Part shown: one piece after another, positions 1 through 5,613 of the stretch | Layout: each line of letters begins with the position of its first letter | How positions within the stretch are numbered: the stretch's first letter is position 1 | Assembly: GCA_023415895.1 (NCBI GenBank) | Contig: JAEZJA010000077.1 | Location: 1-6,259 of the forward strand | From: Bacillota bacterium | Lineage (GTDB): Bacteria; Bacillota; Clostridia; Oscillospirales; Acutalibacteraceae | Direction: 5' to 3' | DNA: 6,259 nucleotides | Notes under the pieces: model-generated | Database searches by the model: none | What the model was told of the DNA's origin: nothing | The model's input: the letters and a program-made list of their open reading frames with translations, nothing else | Made by a program: the position numbers and the translations under genes

Positions 1-670
1 TCTCTTTATCGGAAATTTTGATCTTGCCCTTTTGGGTGCCGCTGAAGCGAGCGGCAAAGGCCCGGCCGCCCTCTTGGGTGCACAGCTGGGCATCAATCGT
101 CCAGTATTCCTCGCTGACAAAGGCGCGGATTTCCTCTTCGCGGTCAACGATCAGGCGCACCGCCACCGATTGCACACGTCCGGCCGACAGGCCCTTGCGA
201 ATCTTTTTCCACAGAAAGGGGCTGAGCTTATAACCCACGATACGATCAAGCACGCGGCGGGCCTGCTGGGCATTGACCAGATTCATATCCAGCTTGCGCG
301 GATGTTCCATGCCCTGCGTCACACCCGATTTGGTGATCTCATTGAAGGTCACACGGTTCTCCGCATCCAGATCCATCTTGAGAATTTGCGCCAGATGCCA
401 CGAAATCGCCTCTCCCTCGCGATCAGGGTCGGTTGCGAGAAGCACGCCGTCGCTCTTGGCTGCATCGGCCTTGAGCTGGCGGATGAGCGCCGTTTTGCCC
501 GGAATATCCATATAGCGAGGCTTGAAGCGGTTCTCGATATCCACACCCAGCAGCGATTTGGGAAGATCGCGGATGTGTCCCATCGACGCGACCACCTCAT
601 AGCCGGGCCCCAAATATTTCTGAATGGTCTTCGCCTTGGCCGGCGACTCCACAATTACCAGTTTTGACAC
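1..670 (-). CDS. topA: DNA topoisomerase I (type IA), N-terminal part, cut by window edge
   Basis: Type IA topoisomerase, which relaxes negatively supercoiled DNA by transient single-strand cleavage. Only the first 223 residues are present; the gene runs off the left edge. The protein opens with SKLVIVESPAKAKTIQKYLG, the start of the Toprim domain, with the catalytic Glu at residue 8. The metal-binding motif TDPDREGEA follows at residues 80-88 and LSAGRVQSVAVRLIV at about 163-177. The active-site Tyr and any C-terminal zinc fingers would lie outside the window. I chose the GTG at 670-668 as start because it gives the usual N-terminus and has an AGGGTGA-like ribosome binding site 7 nt upstream; a second in-frame GTG two codons earlier is too close to that site. 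It lies 113 nt downstream of dprA on the same strand, the common dprA-topA order of Firmicutes. I see no terminator in the gap, so co-transcription is likely. Identity is very secure. Confidence 0.97.
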   Translation of the reverse strand, partial: MSKLVIVESPAKAKTIQKYLGPGYEVVASMGHIRDLPKSLLGVDIENRFKPRYMDIPGKTALIRQLKADAAKSDGVLLATDPDREGEAISWHLAQILKMDLDAENRVTFNEITKSGVTQGMEHPRKLDMNLVNAQQARRVLDRIVGYKLSPFLWKKIRKGLSAGRVQSVAVRLIVDREEEIRAFVSEEYWTIDAQLCTQEGGRAFAARFSGTQKGKIKISDKE

Positions 671-783
671 TGTCACATCACCCTGTATTCAAAGTTTTCC
701 GGCCGTAGAAGCCTGTTTGTCTATTTATCCATTGGTATGTTCGGATATCATCCGGCATGACCGTTTTTTGCACCCCTATGCCC

Positions 784-2049
784 CTAAACCAGCGTGTACA
801 CCTGTCCGGGAAGACAGCGCACACAACCGGCAATCTCCAGCTCGGTCAGTGCCGTCATAACGCGTGGTGCGGGCAGTCCGGTTAGCTGCGCAAGCGCCCC
901 GATGCGCTGCGGCCCATTTTTGAGGGGTTCAAACACCGTGCGGGCATCCTCCGACACCGGCTCGGGGCAAACGGCATAGAGAGCAGGAGTGGGCTCGGCC
1001 AGCTTTGCGGCCGGTCTGTCGTGCAACCCGTCATCGGTTATCAACGACGGCACGGGTTTGGGCGCCTTTTCCGGCCCGGCCAGCAGTTCCAGCCGGTCGG
1101 TGCGAAAACGGGCATCGGTGCGCACACCGGCGGCCGCCTTCGGGTCTAGTATACCGGAAAACCGGAATTCATATTCCTCCAGAATGTCCTGTGCGCCCGT
1201 AATCAGGCGCGCGCCCTGCCGGATCAGCGTATCCGTCCCCGGACTGCGCCCACTGAGCATATCCCCTGCGACCGCAAACACATCCCGTCCCTGCTCAAAC
1301 GCATGACGGGCGGTGATCAGGGCGCCGCTTTGTTCGGGTGCTTCGGTCACGCAGGTACCCAGCGCCATGCCGCTGATGAGCCGGTTGCGGATAGAAAAAT
1401 GATGGCGCAGCGCCGCCGTCCCCGGTGGAAACTCCGACACCACCGCCCCGCAGCGGCCGATCTTCTGCCGCAGCTCCTCGTTCTGGCGGGGATAATTGAC
1501 ATCCAACCCGCAGGCCTGCACGGCCACGGTCAAGCCTCCGGCGGCAAGAGCGGCCTCGTGGGCAATGGCATCCACGCCCCGCGCGCCGCCGCTGATGACC
1601 ACCGCGCCTCCAAGCGCCAATCCTCCGGCCAACAGCGCCGTGACCCGCCGTCCGTAAGCGGTCGTTTCCCTCGTCCCCACCACGGCAATGGAAGGCAGCA
1701 AATCCAAATTGGGCATGTCGCCCCGTCCGTACAGCACGAGCGGCAGCCCCGGAATGGCTTTGAGAAGAGAGGGAAACAGCTTGTCCTCGGGTGTCAGCAG
1801 CCAGCCGCCGTCCGCTGTCGCCTGTTTGAGCACGGTCTGGGCAGCACTCAGGGGCGTACCCTTGAGCCTCTCCTGCTCACCGGGTGTCAGTGAGTAATCG
1901 CCCGATTCGCGTCCTTCATTGAGCAATGTCGCAAGCCCTGCCTCATAGACCTCCCGTGCGCCGCCGAAACGGCGCAGCAGCGGGTCGGTCTTGGGGCTGC
2001 CCGGAGTCAGTGCGAGCTGCATCCAAATCCAATAGAGACGGGTGTCCAT
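784..2049 (-). CDS. dprA: DNA processing protein DprA (Smf family), with C-terminal winged helix
   Basis: In transformable bacteria DprA binds incoming single-stranded DNA, protects it and loads RecA. It is also widespread in bacteria not known to be competent. The 421-residue protein has an N-terminal helical region (about 1-100), then the Rossmann-like DprA domain (about 100-290) with VVGTRETTAYG (123-133), ISGGARGVDAIAHEAAL (152-168), FPPG (207-210), FSIRNRLISGMA (218-229) and SGALITARHAFEQGRDVFAV (241-260). A Pro/Ala-rich linker of about 70 residues leads to a C-terminal winged-helix (DML1-like) domain at about 371-421. The ATG at 2049-2047 is preceded by GGAGGG with 7 nt spacing; an upstream in-frame ATG at 2088 adds 13 atypical residues and has no such site. 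It lies 54 nt behind the RNA methyltransferase gene and 113 nt ahead of topA. The usual GTN before the LI..GA element reads GTD here. Whether the host is competent cannot be told from this window. Confidence 0.96.
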   Translation of the reverse strand: MDTRLYWIWMQLALTPGSPKTDPLLRRFGGAREVYEAGLATLLNEGRESGDYSLTPGEQERLKGTPLSAAQTVLKQATADGGWLLTPEDKLFPSLLKAIPGLPLVLYGRGDMPNLDLLPSIAVVGTRETTAYGRRVTALLAGGLALGGAVVISGGARGVDAIAHEAALAAGGLTVAVQACGLDVNYPRQNEELRQKIGRCGAVVSEFPPGTAALRHHFSIRNRLISGMALGTCVTEAPEQSGALITARHAFEQGRDVFAVAGDMLSGRSPGTDTLIRQGARLITGAQDILEEYEFRFSGILDPKAAAGVRTDARFRTDRLELLAGPEKAPKPVPSLITDDGLHDRPAAKLAEPTPALYAVCPEPVSEDARTVFEPLKNGPQRIGALAQLTGLPAPRVMTALTELEIAGCVRCLPGQVYTLV

Positions 2050-2103
2050 AAGTGTTCCCTCCGTCCACGCTGTTCGTTTTGGCAGCACACCGATGAAAAT
2101 AAG

Positions 2104-2955
2104 CTACCGGGCGAAACCGCCCCGCATCATTTCCCACATCACAATGCCCGCCGCCATGGAGGCATTGAGCGATTCGGCGCGGCCGTTCATCGGAATGGTC
2201 AGCCGATGAGCACAGGCTGCGACCGTTTCGGGGCGAAGGCCGTTGCCCTCGTTGCCGATCAGACAAATACATCCGGGTATAAGTTTCGCTTGGGGAAGAG
2301 GCGTAGCATCACCGTCCACCACGCAAGCCCAACAGGATAACCCCGCCTGCTGCAGCTGCGTGACGGCATCGGCCATATGGCCGGCTGCCATCAGGGGCAA
2401 CCGGAACACGCCGCCCATACTTCCCCGCAGCACCTTGGGATTATACACATCGCAGCAGCCTTCGGAGAGCAGCAGCCCCTGCAATCCGAAAGCCTCTGCC
2501 GTGCGGATAATTGCTCCCATATTGGAGGGATCCTGCACGTTTTCGAGCGCCAAATACCCGCCCTGCCCCCTCGACGCATGGCCGACAGAAGCAGGAATGT
2601 CTTTTATTTTATTCAATCCCGCAAAATTGTCAAGCAATTCACAAACGCAGAAGACTCCCTGGGGCGCCGCCGTGTCACTCATCAGGCGGGAAAGCGGCTC
2701 GGCAATCTCCGCCCGCAGGGGGTGCACATCGTGGGCATCACAGGCGGCAAACAGCTCGTCAAGACGTGCCGCGTAGGTGTGTGCTGCCTGCGCGGTATAG
2801 AGCACCGTGCGGATCTTGACGCCCGACAGAGCCGCATCCGTGCACAGCCGGACGCCCTCGATAGCGAACAGTCCCTCCACCCGCCGAGCCGAAGAATCGG
2901 CCAGCAGCTTTTTCACAAGACGGATATGGGCGTTGTCGCGGCTGGTAATGGTCAT
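2104..2955 (-). CDS. SpoU/TrmH-family RNA 2'-O-methyltransferase
   Basis: A SPOUT-class, SAM-dependent enzyme expected to methylate a ribose 2'-OH in rRNA or tRNA. The 283-residue protein has an N-terminal SpoU substrate-binding domain (about 27-105, beginning near FAIEG). The knotted methyltransferase domain carries all three family motifs: motif 1 ENVQDPSNMGAIIRTAEAFG (138-157), motif 2 LIGNEGNGL (232-240) and motif 3 IPMNGRAESLNASMAAG (254-270), plus NPKVLRGSMGGVFRLP between motifs 1 and 2. The ATG at 2955-2953 has GGAGG 8 nt upstream and gives the family-like start MTITSRDNAHIRLVKKLL; an upstream ATG at 3006 would add 17 unrelated residues. The gene follows rplT by 99 nt and precedes dprA by 54 nt. 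Related genes (for example ysgA in Bacillus) are common near infC-rpmI-rplT or pheST, but the target base cannot be read from the sequence, so I give no symbol. RlmB-like and TsnR-like roles are both possible. Confidence 0.93.
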   Translation of the reverse strand: MTITSRDNAHIRLVKKLLADSSARRVEGLFAIEGVRLCTDAALSGVKIRTVLYTAQAAHTYAARLDELFAACDAHDVHPLRAEIAEPLSRLMSDTAAPQGVFCVCELLDNFAGLNKIKDIPASVGHASRGQGGYLALENVQDPSNMGAIIRTAEAFGLQGLLLSEGCCDVYNPKVLRGSMGGVFRLPLMAAGHMADAVTQLQQAGLSCWACVVDGDATPLPQAKLIPGCICLIGNEGNGLRPETVAACAHRLTIPMNGRAESLNASMAAGIVMWEMMRGGFAR

Positions 2956-2963
2956 GGCGGGAA

Positions 2964-2968
2964 CCTCC
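2964..2968 (-). promoter_or_regulatory. Ribosome binding site that decides the methyltransferase start
   Basis: GGAGG lies 8 nt upstream of the ATG at 2955-2953. It falls inside the longer open frame that begins at 3006, which argues that the upstream ATG is not used. Confidence 0.85.
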
Positions 2969-3004
2969 GTACGAACTTGTTGTGAGAGGCAGTGTGCAAA
3001 CGAC

Positions 3005-3032
3005 AATATATACGCACAACGCCCGCAGGCAA
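3005..3032 (-). promoter_or_regulatory. Possible promoter for methyltransferase-dprA-topA
   Basis: A TTGCCT (-35-like, 3032-3027) is separated by 16 nt from TATATT (-10-like, 3010-3005), which would start a transcript near 2998 with a 5' leader of about 45 nt. The -10 matches the sigma-A consensus at five of six positions; the -35 is only fair. It overlaps a GC-rich inverted repeat. This is inferred from motif and position only. Confidence 0.3.
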
Positions 3033-3044
3033 TGCCAGCGGGCG
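3020..3044 (-). repeat. GC-rich hairpin after rplT (possible weak terminator)
   Basis: On the minus strand CGCCCGC (3044-3038) pairs perfectly with GCGGGCG (3026-3020). A T-T mismatch, a further 3-bp GGC/GCC stem and an ATT loop complete the hairpin. It begins 10 nt after the rplT stop codon. The following bases are mixed (TTGTGCGTATATATTG) rather than a T-run, so it would be a poor intrinsic terminator. It could cause partial termination, protect the 3' end of the rplT message, or do nothing as RNA. Confidence 0.55.
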
Positions 3045-3054
3045 CAGATACAGC

Positions 3055-3408
3055 TTATAGAGCAGCTTTTGCTTTTTCCGCCAGAGCGGTAAAAGCGGCG
3101 GCATCCGAAACAGCGAGTTCAGCCAGCATCTTGCGATTGAGGGTGACTCCCGCCTTCTTGAGGCCATTCATAAATGTGGAATAGTTCATGCCGTTCATCT
3201 TGGCACCGGCAGAAATTCGCGTGATCCACAGGCGGCGGAAATCGCGTTTCTTCTGCTTGCGGCCGATATAGGCGTACTGGCCGGACTTCATCACAGCCTG
3301 TTTGGCCATTTTAAACAGCTTGGATTTTGCACCAAAATACCCTTTGGCAAGCTTTACCGTCTTTTTTCTTCTTTTGCGCGTCATTAATGCGCCCTTAACA
3401 CGAGCCAT
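3055..3408 (-). CDS. rplT: 50S ribosomal protein L20
   Basis: Early-assembly protein of the large ribosomal subunit that binds 23S rRNA. The 117-residue length is the usual size. The N-terminus [30 protein letters not shown] is the basic extended tail of the family, and the globular part contains [13 protein letters not shown] and [20 protein letters not shown]. The ATG at 3408-3406 has GGAGG 9 nt upstream. It is the third gene of infC-rpmI-rplT, 28 nt after rpmI. In Bacillus subtilis L20 represses its own operon by binding the infC leader and favouring transcription termination. The terminator in the leader here fits such control, but L20 binding to this leader is inferred. Confidence 0.99.
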   Translation of the reverse strand: MARVKGALMTRKRRKKTVKLAKGYFGAKSKLFKMAKQAVMKSGQYAYIGRKQKKRDFRRLWITRISAGAKMNGMNYSTFMNGLKKAGVTLNRKMLAELAVSDAAAFTALAEKAKAAL

Positions 3409-3436
3409 CTTTCGTTACCTCCGTCCTAAACTTCGA

Positions 3437-3634
3437 TTATTTGTAGGGGATCAAGCGCTTGATCTGTCTGACATTCGTGGTGTCAGCGACCGTAGTCTTA
3501 CGAAGATTTCTCTTGCGCTTGGTGGATTTCTTGTTCAGAATGTGGGATTTGAAAGCATGGGCGCGCAGGGGCTTACCGGTCTTTGTCAGCTTAAAGCGCT
3601 TTTTGGCGCCGCTGTGCGTTTTAATCTTCGGCAT
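3437..3634 (-). CDS. rpmI: 50S ribosomal protein L35
   Basis: Small, very basic protein of the large ribosomal subunit. The 65 residues begin [20 protein letters not shown], the L35 family hallmark, and continue with a Lys/Arg-rich middle ([17 protein letters not shown]) that contacts rRNA. Length and composition are normal. The ATG at 3634-3632 is preceded by AAGGAGG with 8 nt spacing. It sits between infC (23 nt upstream) and rplT (28 nt downstream), and the tight spacing indicates one transcript from the promoter near 4355-4383. Confidence 0.99.
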   Translation of the reverse strand: MPKIKTHSGAKKRFKLTKTGKPLRAHAFKSHILNKKSTKRKRNLRKTTVADTTNVRQIKRLIPYK

Positions 3635-3657
3635 CGATTAGTCCTCCTTAAAATTGC

Positions 3658-4176
3658 TTATTTCGTCGGCTTCGGGGCAAGGAACATCATCATGTGCCGT
3701 CCTTCCATAATAGCCGGACGTTCCACATTTCCAAATTCTGAGCACGCCTCAGCGAAACGTTTCATGGATTCCGAACCGATCTCAGGATGTCCCATCTCAC
3801 GGCCACGGAAACGAATGGAAACCTTCACCTTGTCGCCGTCCTGCAGAAAACCGATGGCATGCCTCACCTTTGTGTTGAAGTCGCCGACATCGGTATTCAG
3901 ACCCAGCCGAACCTCTTTAATGTCGATGACATGCTGATTCTTTCGGGCTTCCTTTTCACGTTTGGCCTGTTCAAAGCGGTACTTTCCGTAATCCATGATA
4001 CGGCACACGGGCGGCGTCGCGGCCGGTGCAATCTTGACGAGGTCAAGATCCTTTTCATCAGCTAGCTTCTGCGCGTCCCGCGAGGACATGACGCCCAGCT
4101 GTTCTCCGTCGTCACCGATCAGACGAACTTCGTTATCCCGGATTTGCTCATTAATCTGCAGTTCCTTACTTGCTAT
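3658..4176 (-). CDS. infC: Translation initiation factor IF-3, with apparent ATA start codon
   Basis: IF-3 binds the 30S subunit, prevents early 50S joining and checks the start codon-initiator tRNA pairing. The protein has an N domain (about 1-75), including the family signature RIMDYGKYRFEQAK (59-72), a Lys/Glu-rich linker (KREKEARKNQ) and a C domain ending MEGRHMMMFLAPKPTK. The first in-frame ATG (4089) would remove 29 conserved residues, including KELQINEQIRDNEVRLIG. In frame upstream of those residues there is no ATG, GTG or TTG before the TAA at 4203-4201. The best start is ATA at 4176-4174, 9 nt after GGAGG, giving 172 residues, close to the 173 of Bacillus subtilis IF-3. ATT at 4155-4153 and CTG at 4161-4159 are possible but lack a well-placed site. 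Rare start codons are typical of infC and let IF-3 limit its own synthesis; AUA doing so here is inferred. Confidence 0.97.
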   Translation of the reverse strand: MASKELQINEQIRDNEVRLIGDDGEQLGVMSSRDAQKLADEKDLDLVKIAPAATPPVCRIMDYGKYRFEQAKREKEARKNQHVIDIKEVRLGLNTDVGDFNTKVRHAIGFLQDGDKVKVSIRFRGREMGHPEIGSESMKRFAEACSEFGNVERPAIMEGRHMMMFLAPKPTK

Positions 4177-4185
4177 GGGTAAGCA

Positions 4186-4190
4186 CCTCC
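4186..4190 (-). promoter_or_regulatory. Ribosome binding site that decides the infC start
   Basis: GGAGG ends 9 nt before the ATA at 4176-4174 and lies 19 nt after the T-run of the leader terminator. It is the only good Shine-Dalgarno match upstream of the conserved IF-3 N-terminus, so it supports the unusual start codon. Confidence 0.85.
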
Positions 4191-4202
4191 ACCAATTAAG
4201 TT

Positions 4203-4233
4203 AAATAAAGCGCGGGCAGAATCCTGCCCGCGC
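4203..4233 (-). terminator. Intrinsic terminator in the infC leader (attenuator)
   Basis: On the minus strand GCGCGGGCAG (4233-4224) pairs perfectly over 10 bp with CTGCCCGCGC (4219-4210) around a GATT loop, followed directly by TTTATTT. It lies downstream of the infC promoter and about 27 nt before the infC start codon, so it must be bypassed for expression. That position makes it an attenuator rather than an end-of-gene terminator. On the plus strand the hairpin is followed by AATGAAACC, with no T-run. Confidence 0.88.
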
Positions 4234-4354
4234 AATGAAACCATCACAATGCCTGCCAAAAGCGGCAAACACAGAAAGGCGATTCTATCGACCGGTTGGA
4301 ACGAAATCCTCCGGTGAGAGCGGGCAAACGCTCTGCTTCGTTTATTTCCTTACA

Positions 4355-4383
4355 ACTATAGCAGGTTTGCTCGACGTTGTCAA
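4355..4383 (-). promoter_or_regulatory. Sigma-A-type promoter of infC-rpmI-rplT
   Basis: A perfect -35 TTGACA (4383-4378) is separated by 17 nt from TATAGT (4360-4355), five of six matches to the -10 consensus. Transcription should start near 4348. It is the strongest promoter-like sequence in the window, as suits a ribosomal protein operon, and it lies within the 244-nt gap after the VanY-type gene. Confidence 0.85.
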
Positions 4384-4420
4384 CCGTTTGTTTTGAGGAA
4401 TTTGGCCGTCACGCCATCGG

Positions 4421-5281
4421 TTATTTTCCCTTTTCCTCGAGATACTCCTCAAGGGTGATATGGCGGGACATGATCTCCTTAGCCGCCTCCTTGCCTACAT
4501 AGCGGTAATGCCAGGGCTCATAGATAACGCCTGTAATACTGGTCTTATCCTTGGGATAGCGCAGGATAAAACCATAATCGGCGCAGTGCTCCTTGAGCCA
4601 ACGGAAACCGTCGGTATTCTCAAAGCTCTCCTGAAGTGAAGTGTATCCGCTGCCCAGAATATCCACAGCGAGGCCCAGATTGTGTTCACTCGTATAGGGA
4701 GGTAAAACCGATTGCGCTGCTTTATCCTCTGCATCCGCACGATTGTAACCTTCATTTATCAAGCTGGCCACCTCGCGCTCATACAAACCCGCCTGCTGTT
4801 TGGGATCGCGATAAAGGGAAGCCGCATACAACTTGTAGGCGCTACCGTCCTTGATCATCTGCCGCAGGCTGTCAATCGCGCGGCTGTCGTACTGGTTGCT
4901 GCCCGCATAGGTAACCAGCTGCAGCGGATAGTCCTCGCTGATCGCATTCCAACGGTTGACCAGCTTGAGATACCACTCGGCGCCGGCGGGCTGCACATAA
5001 TGCCCCGACACCGTCGTTGGCCTTGCTGTTGTCGTTGCCATTGTCGTTGTCGTTGTCGTTGTCGCGGCGGTCGTCTGAGAAACCGAAGCCGTCGTTCCCG
5101 TAGAGATTTCTCCCGAACCGACGTCGCCGCCGGGTGATGATACCTTAACCTCACCGAACAGGCGAATGCCAAGCAGTAGGATGGCGGCTGCTGCGATCAG
5201 CGCCGCTAGCAGTATAAAGCGTCGACGACGCTGACGCGCTCCCTTGCGGCGAGTGGATGGTTGTTTTTTTTCCTTGCTCAT
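4421..5281 (-). CDS. VanY-type D-alanyl-D-alanine carboxypeptidase, membrane-anchored
   Basis: Zinc metallopeptidase of the VanY/M15B type, expected to remove terminal D-Ala (or similar) from peptidoglycan peptides outside the membrane. From the ATG at 5281 it has 286 residues: a very basic cytoplasmic tail (1-21), one transmembrane helix (about 22-39), a Gly/Ser/Thr-rich linker (about 48-92, with a Thr run at 74-85) and the catalytic domain (about 100-286). The zinc and catalytic motifs are intact: SEHNLGLAVD (198-207; ligands H200 and D207) and EPWHYRY (255-261; general base E255, ligand H258), with SLYRDPKQQ at 155-163. The tail and helix suit a type II membrane protein or uncleaved signal anchor; no lipobox is seen. 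The start is chosen for GGGGG 7 nt upstream; an in-frame ATG at 5386 would add 35 residues that hide the signal anchor. No vanR/S/H/A/X genes are nearby, so routine wall remodelling is more likely than vancomycin resistance. L,D-specificity cannot be excluded. Confidence 0.9.
   Translation of the reverse strand: MSKEKKQPSTRRKGARQRRRRFILLAALIAAAAILLLGIRLFGEVKVSSPGGDVGSGEISTGTTASVSQTTAATTTTTTTMATTTARPTTVSGHYVQPAGAEWYLKLVNRWNAISEDYPLQLVTYAGSNQYDSRAIDSLRQMIKDGSAYKLYAASLYRDPKQQAGLYEREVASLINEGYNRADAEDKAAQSVLPPYTSEHNLGLAVDILGSGYTSLQESFENTDGFRWLKEHCADYGFILRYPKDKTSITGVIYEPWHYRYVGKEAAKEIMSRHITLEEYLEEKGK
5015..5062 (-). repeat. Degenerate hexanucleotide tandem repeat (ACAACG) in the VanY-type linker
   Basis: Eight consecutive 6-bp units derive from ACAACG on the minus strand. 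Three are exact (5062-5045); five have decayed to ACAATG, GCAACG, ACAACA, GCAAGG and CCAACG. They encode the Thr-Thr-rich stretch of the linker. Since the unit is two codons, gain or loss of a copy changes linker length without shifting the frame. Confidence 0.85.
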
Positions 5282-5336
5282 ATACGATCCCCCGATAATA
5301 AAACACGAACGAAGATGATTGGCGGTACAAAGTTTT

Positions 5337-5365
5337 ATTTTACACGCATCGCACACAAAATGCAA
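5337..5365 (-). promoter_or_regulatory. Possible promoter of the VanY-type gene
   Basis: TTGCAT (5365-5360) and TAAAAT (5342-5337) are 17 nt apart. The -10 matches the sigma-A consensus at five of six positions but the -35 only at three. A start near 5330 would leave about 50 nt of leader before the ATG at 5281. It also lies inside the rejected upstream extension of the gene, which supports the shorter protein. Confidence 0.4.
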
Positions 5366-5471
5366 CCGCTTGACAGGTTCCTTCATGATTTTGACAAATC
5401 CTTAATGGAATTCCTTGCGCGTTCTTTTTCCTGACAATGTATGCCCTCGACTGGTTGCGGCAATACTCATG

Positions 5472-5502
5472 TTGAACAAATTACGATCACTTGTTTTATA
5501 CT
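5472..5502 (+). promoter_or_regulatory. Possible distal promoter of pyk
   Basis: TTGAAC (5472-5477) is followed 17 nt later by TTTATA (5495-5500), overlapping TATACT (5497-5502) at 19 nt spacing. Each element is an imperfect sigma-A match. AT-rich sequence makes chance matches likely. Confidence 0.25.
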
Positions 5503-5563
5503 TTTATGCATTTCGTAGATTCTTTTCAACCCTTGCGCATCCCCTTTTCATTAAAAAAATTTG

Positions 5564-5572
5564 TGGTATACT
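5564..5572 (+). promoter_or_regulatory. Extended -10 promoter of pyk
   Basis: TGGTATACT is an extended -10 (TGn plus TATACT, five of six matches). No good -35 lies 16-18 nt upstream (CTTTTC), which is tolerated by extended -10 promoters. An A/T-rich run (5551-5562) sits just upstream. Transcription would start near 5579, leaving a leader of about 80 nt before the pyk ATG. Confidence 0.55.
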
Positions 5573-5579
5573 TTAAAGT

Positions 5580-5613
5580 GGAGGAGATTTCGGAAATCCA
5601 GGCCCATCTCTCC
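5580..5613 (+). repeat. Imperfect hairpin in the pyk 5' leader
   Basis: GGA and GAGAT (5580-5582, 5584-5588, with G5583 bulged) can pair with ATCTC and TCC (5606-5613), enclosing a 17-nt loop. A pyrimidine-rich stretch (TATTCTTTTCTT) follows, so it resembles a weak terminator or a stabilising 5' stem. A smaller competing hairpin, GATTT/AAATC (5586-5598), shares its 5' arm. Confidence 0.35.

Larger units (their letters stand above)
4177..4348 (-). promoter_or_regulatory. infC-rpmI-rplT leader RNA (probable L20-type leader)
   Basis: The transcript from the promoter at 4355-4383 would carry about 170 nt of leader. It holds, in order, a segment TGCCCGC (4326-4320), a stem of ACCGG (4315-4311) with CCGGT (4294-4290) that continues inward as GGA/TCC past an internal loop, and then the attenuator at 4233-4203. 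TGCCCGC is complementary over 7 nt to GCGGGCA (4231-4225) in the 5' arm of the terminator, so the two foldings exclude each other. This matches the known plan of Firmicutes L20 leaders, where L20 shifts the balance to termination. The layout is seen; the L20 response is inferred, and no covariance model was run. Confidence 0.65.

Noticed and set aside
32..667. Plus-strand open frame of 211 codons opposite topA
   Set aside because: It lies entirely over the conserved topA coding sequence, has no family resemblance, and is explained by GC-rich antisense reading.
742..754. CGGAT-ATC-ATCCG hairpin between dprA and topA
   Set aside because: Only 5 bp with no T-run in the minus-strand direction, so it is too weak to call a terminator.
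1303..1893. Plus-strand open frame of 196 codons opposite dprA
   Set aside because: It covers the DprA core motifs on the other strand. Its His/Gln/Arg-rich composition is typical of an antisense shadow.
2050..2088. 13-residue upstream extension of DprA
   Set aside because: GGAGGG at 2062-2057 sits inside it and is placed for the ATG at 2049.
3302..3937. Plus-strand open frame of 211 codons opposite rplT-rpmI-infC
   Set aside because: It crosses three certain genes and their ribosome binding sites, so it cannot be a separate conserved gene.
3658..4089. infC starting at the internal ATG (143 residues)
   Set aside because: It would lose 29 conserved IF-3 residues and has no good ribosome binding site. 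The ATA at 4176 with GGAGG is better.
4384..4420. Terminator after the VanY-type gene
   Set aside because: Only a 4-bp TGGC/GCCA stem without a T-run is visible, so read-through into the infC promoter region cannot be excluded.
4421..5281. Part of a vancomycin resistance cluster
   Set aside because: Only the VanY-type catalytic motifs are present, and no van regulators or ligase genes are nearby. The neighbours are housekeeping genes.
5282..5386. 35-residue upstream extension of the VanY-type protein
   Set aside because: It would bury the signal anchor inside the protein, is Cys-rich and unlike the family, and spans a promoter-like sequence. The ATG at 5281 has its own ribosome binding site.
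5391..5396. TTGACA on the plus strand as a -35 element
   Set aside because: No -10-like hexamer is found 16-18 nt downstream, and it is 270 nt from pyk.
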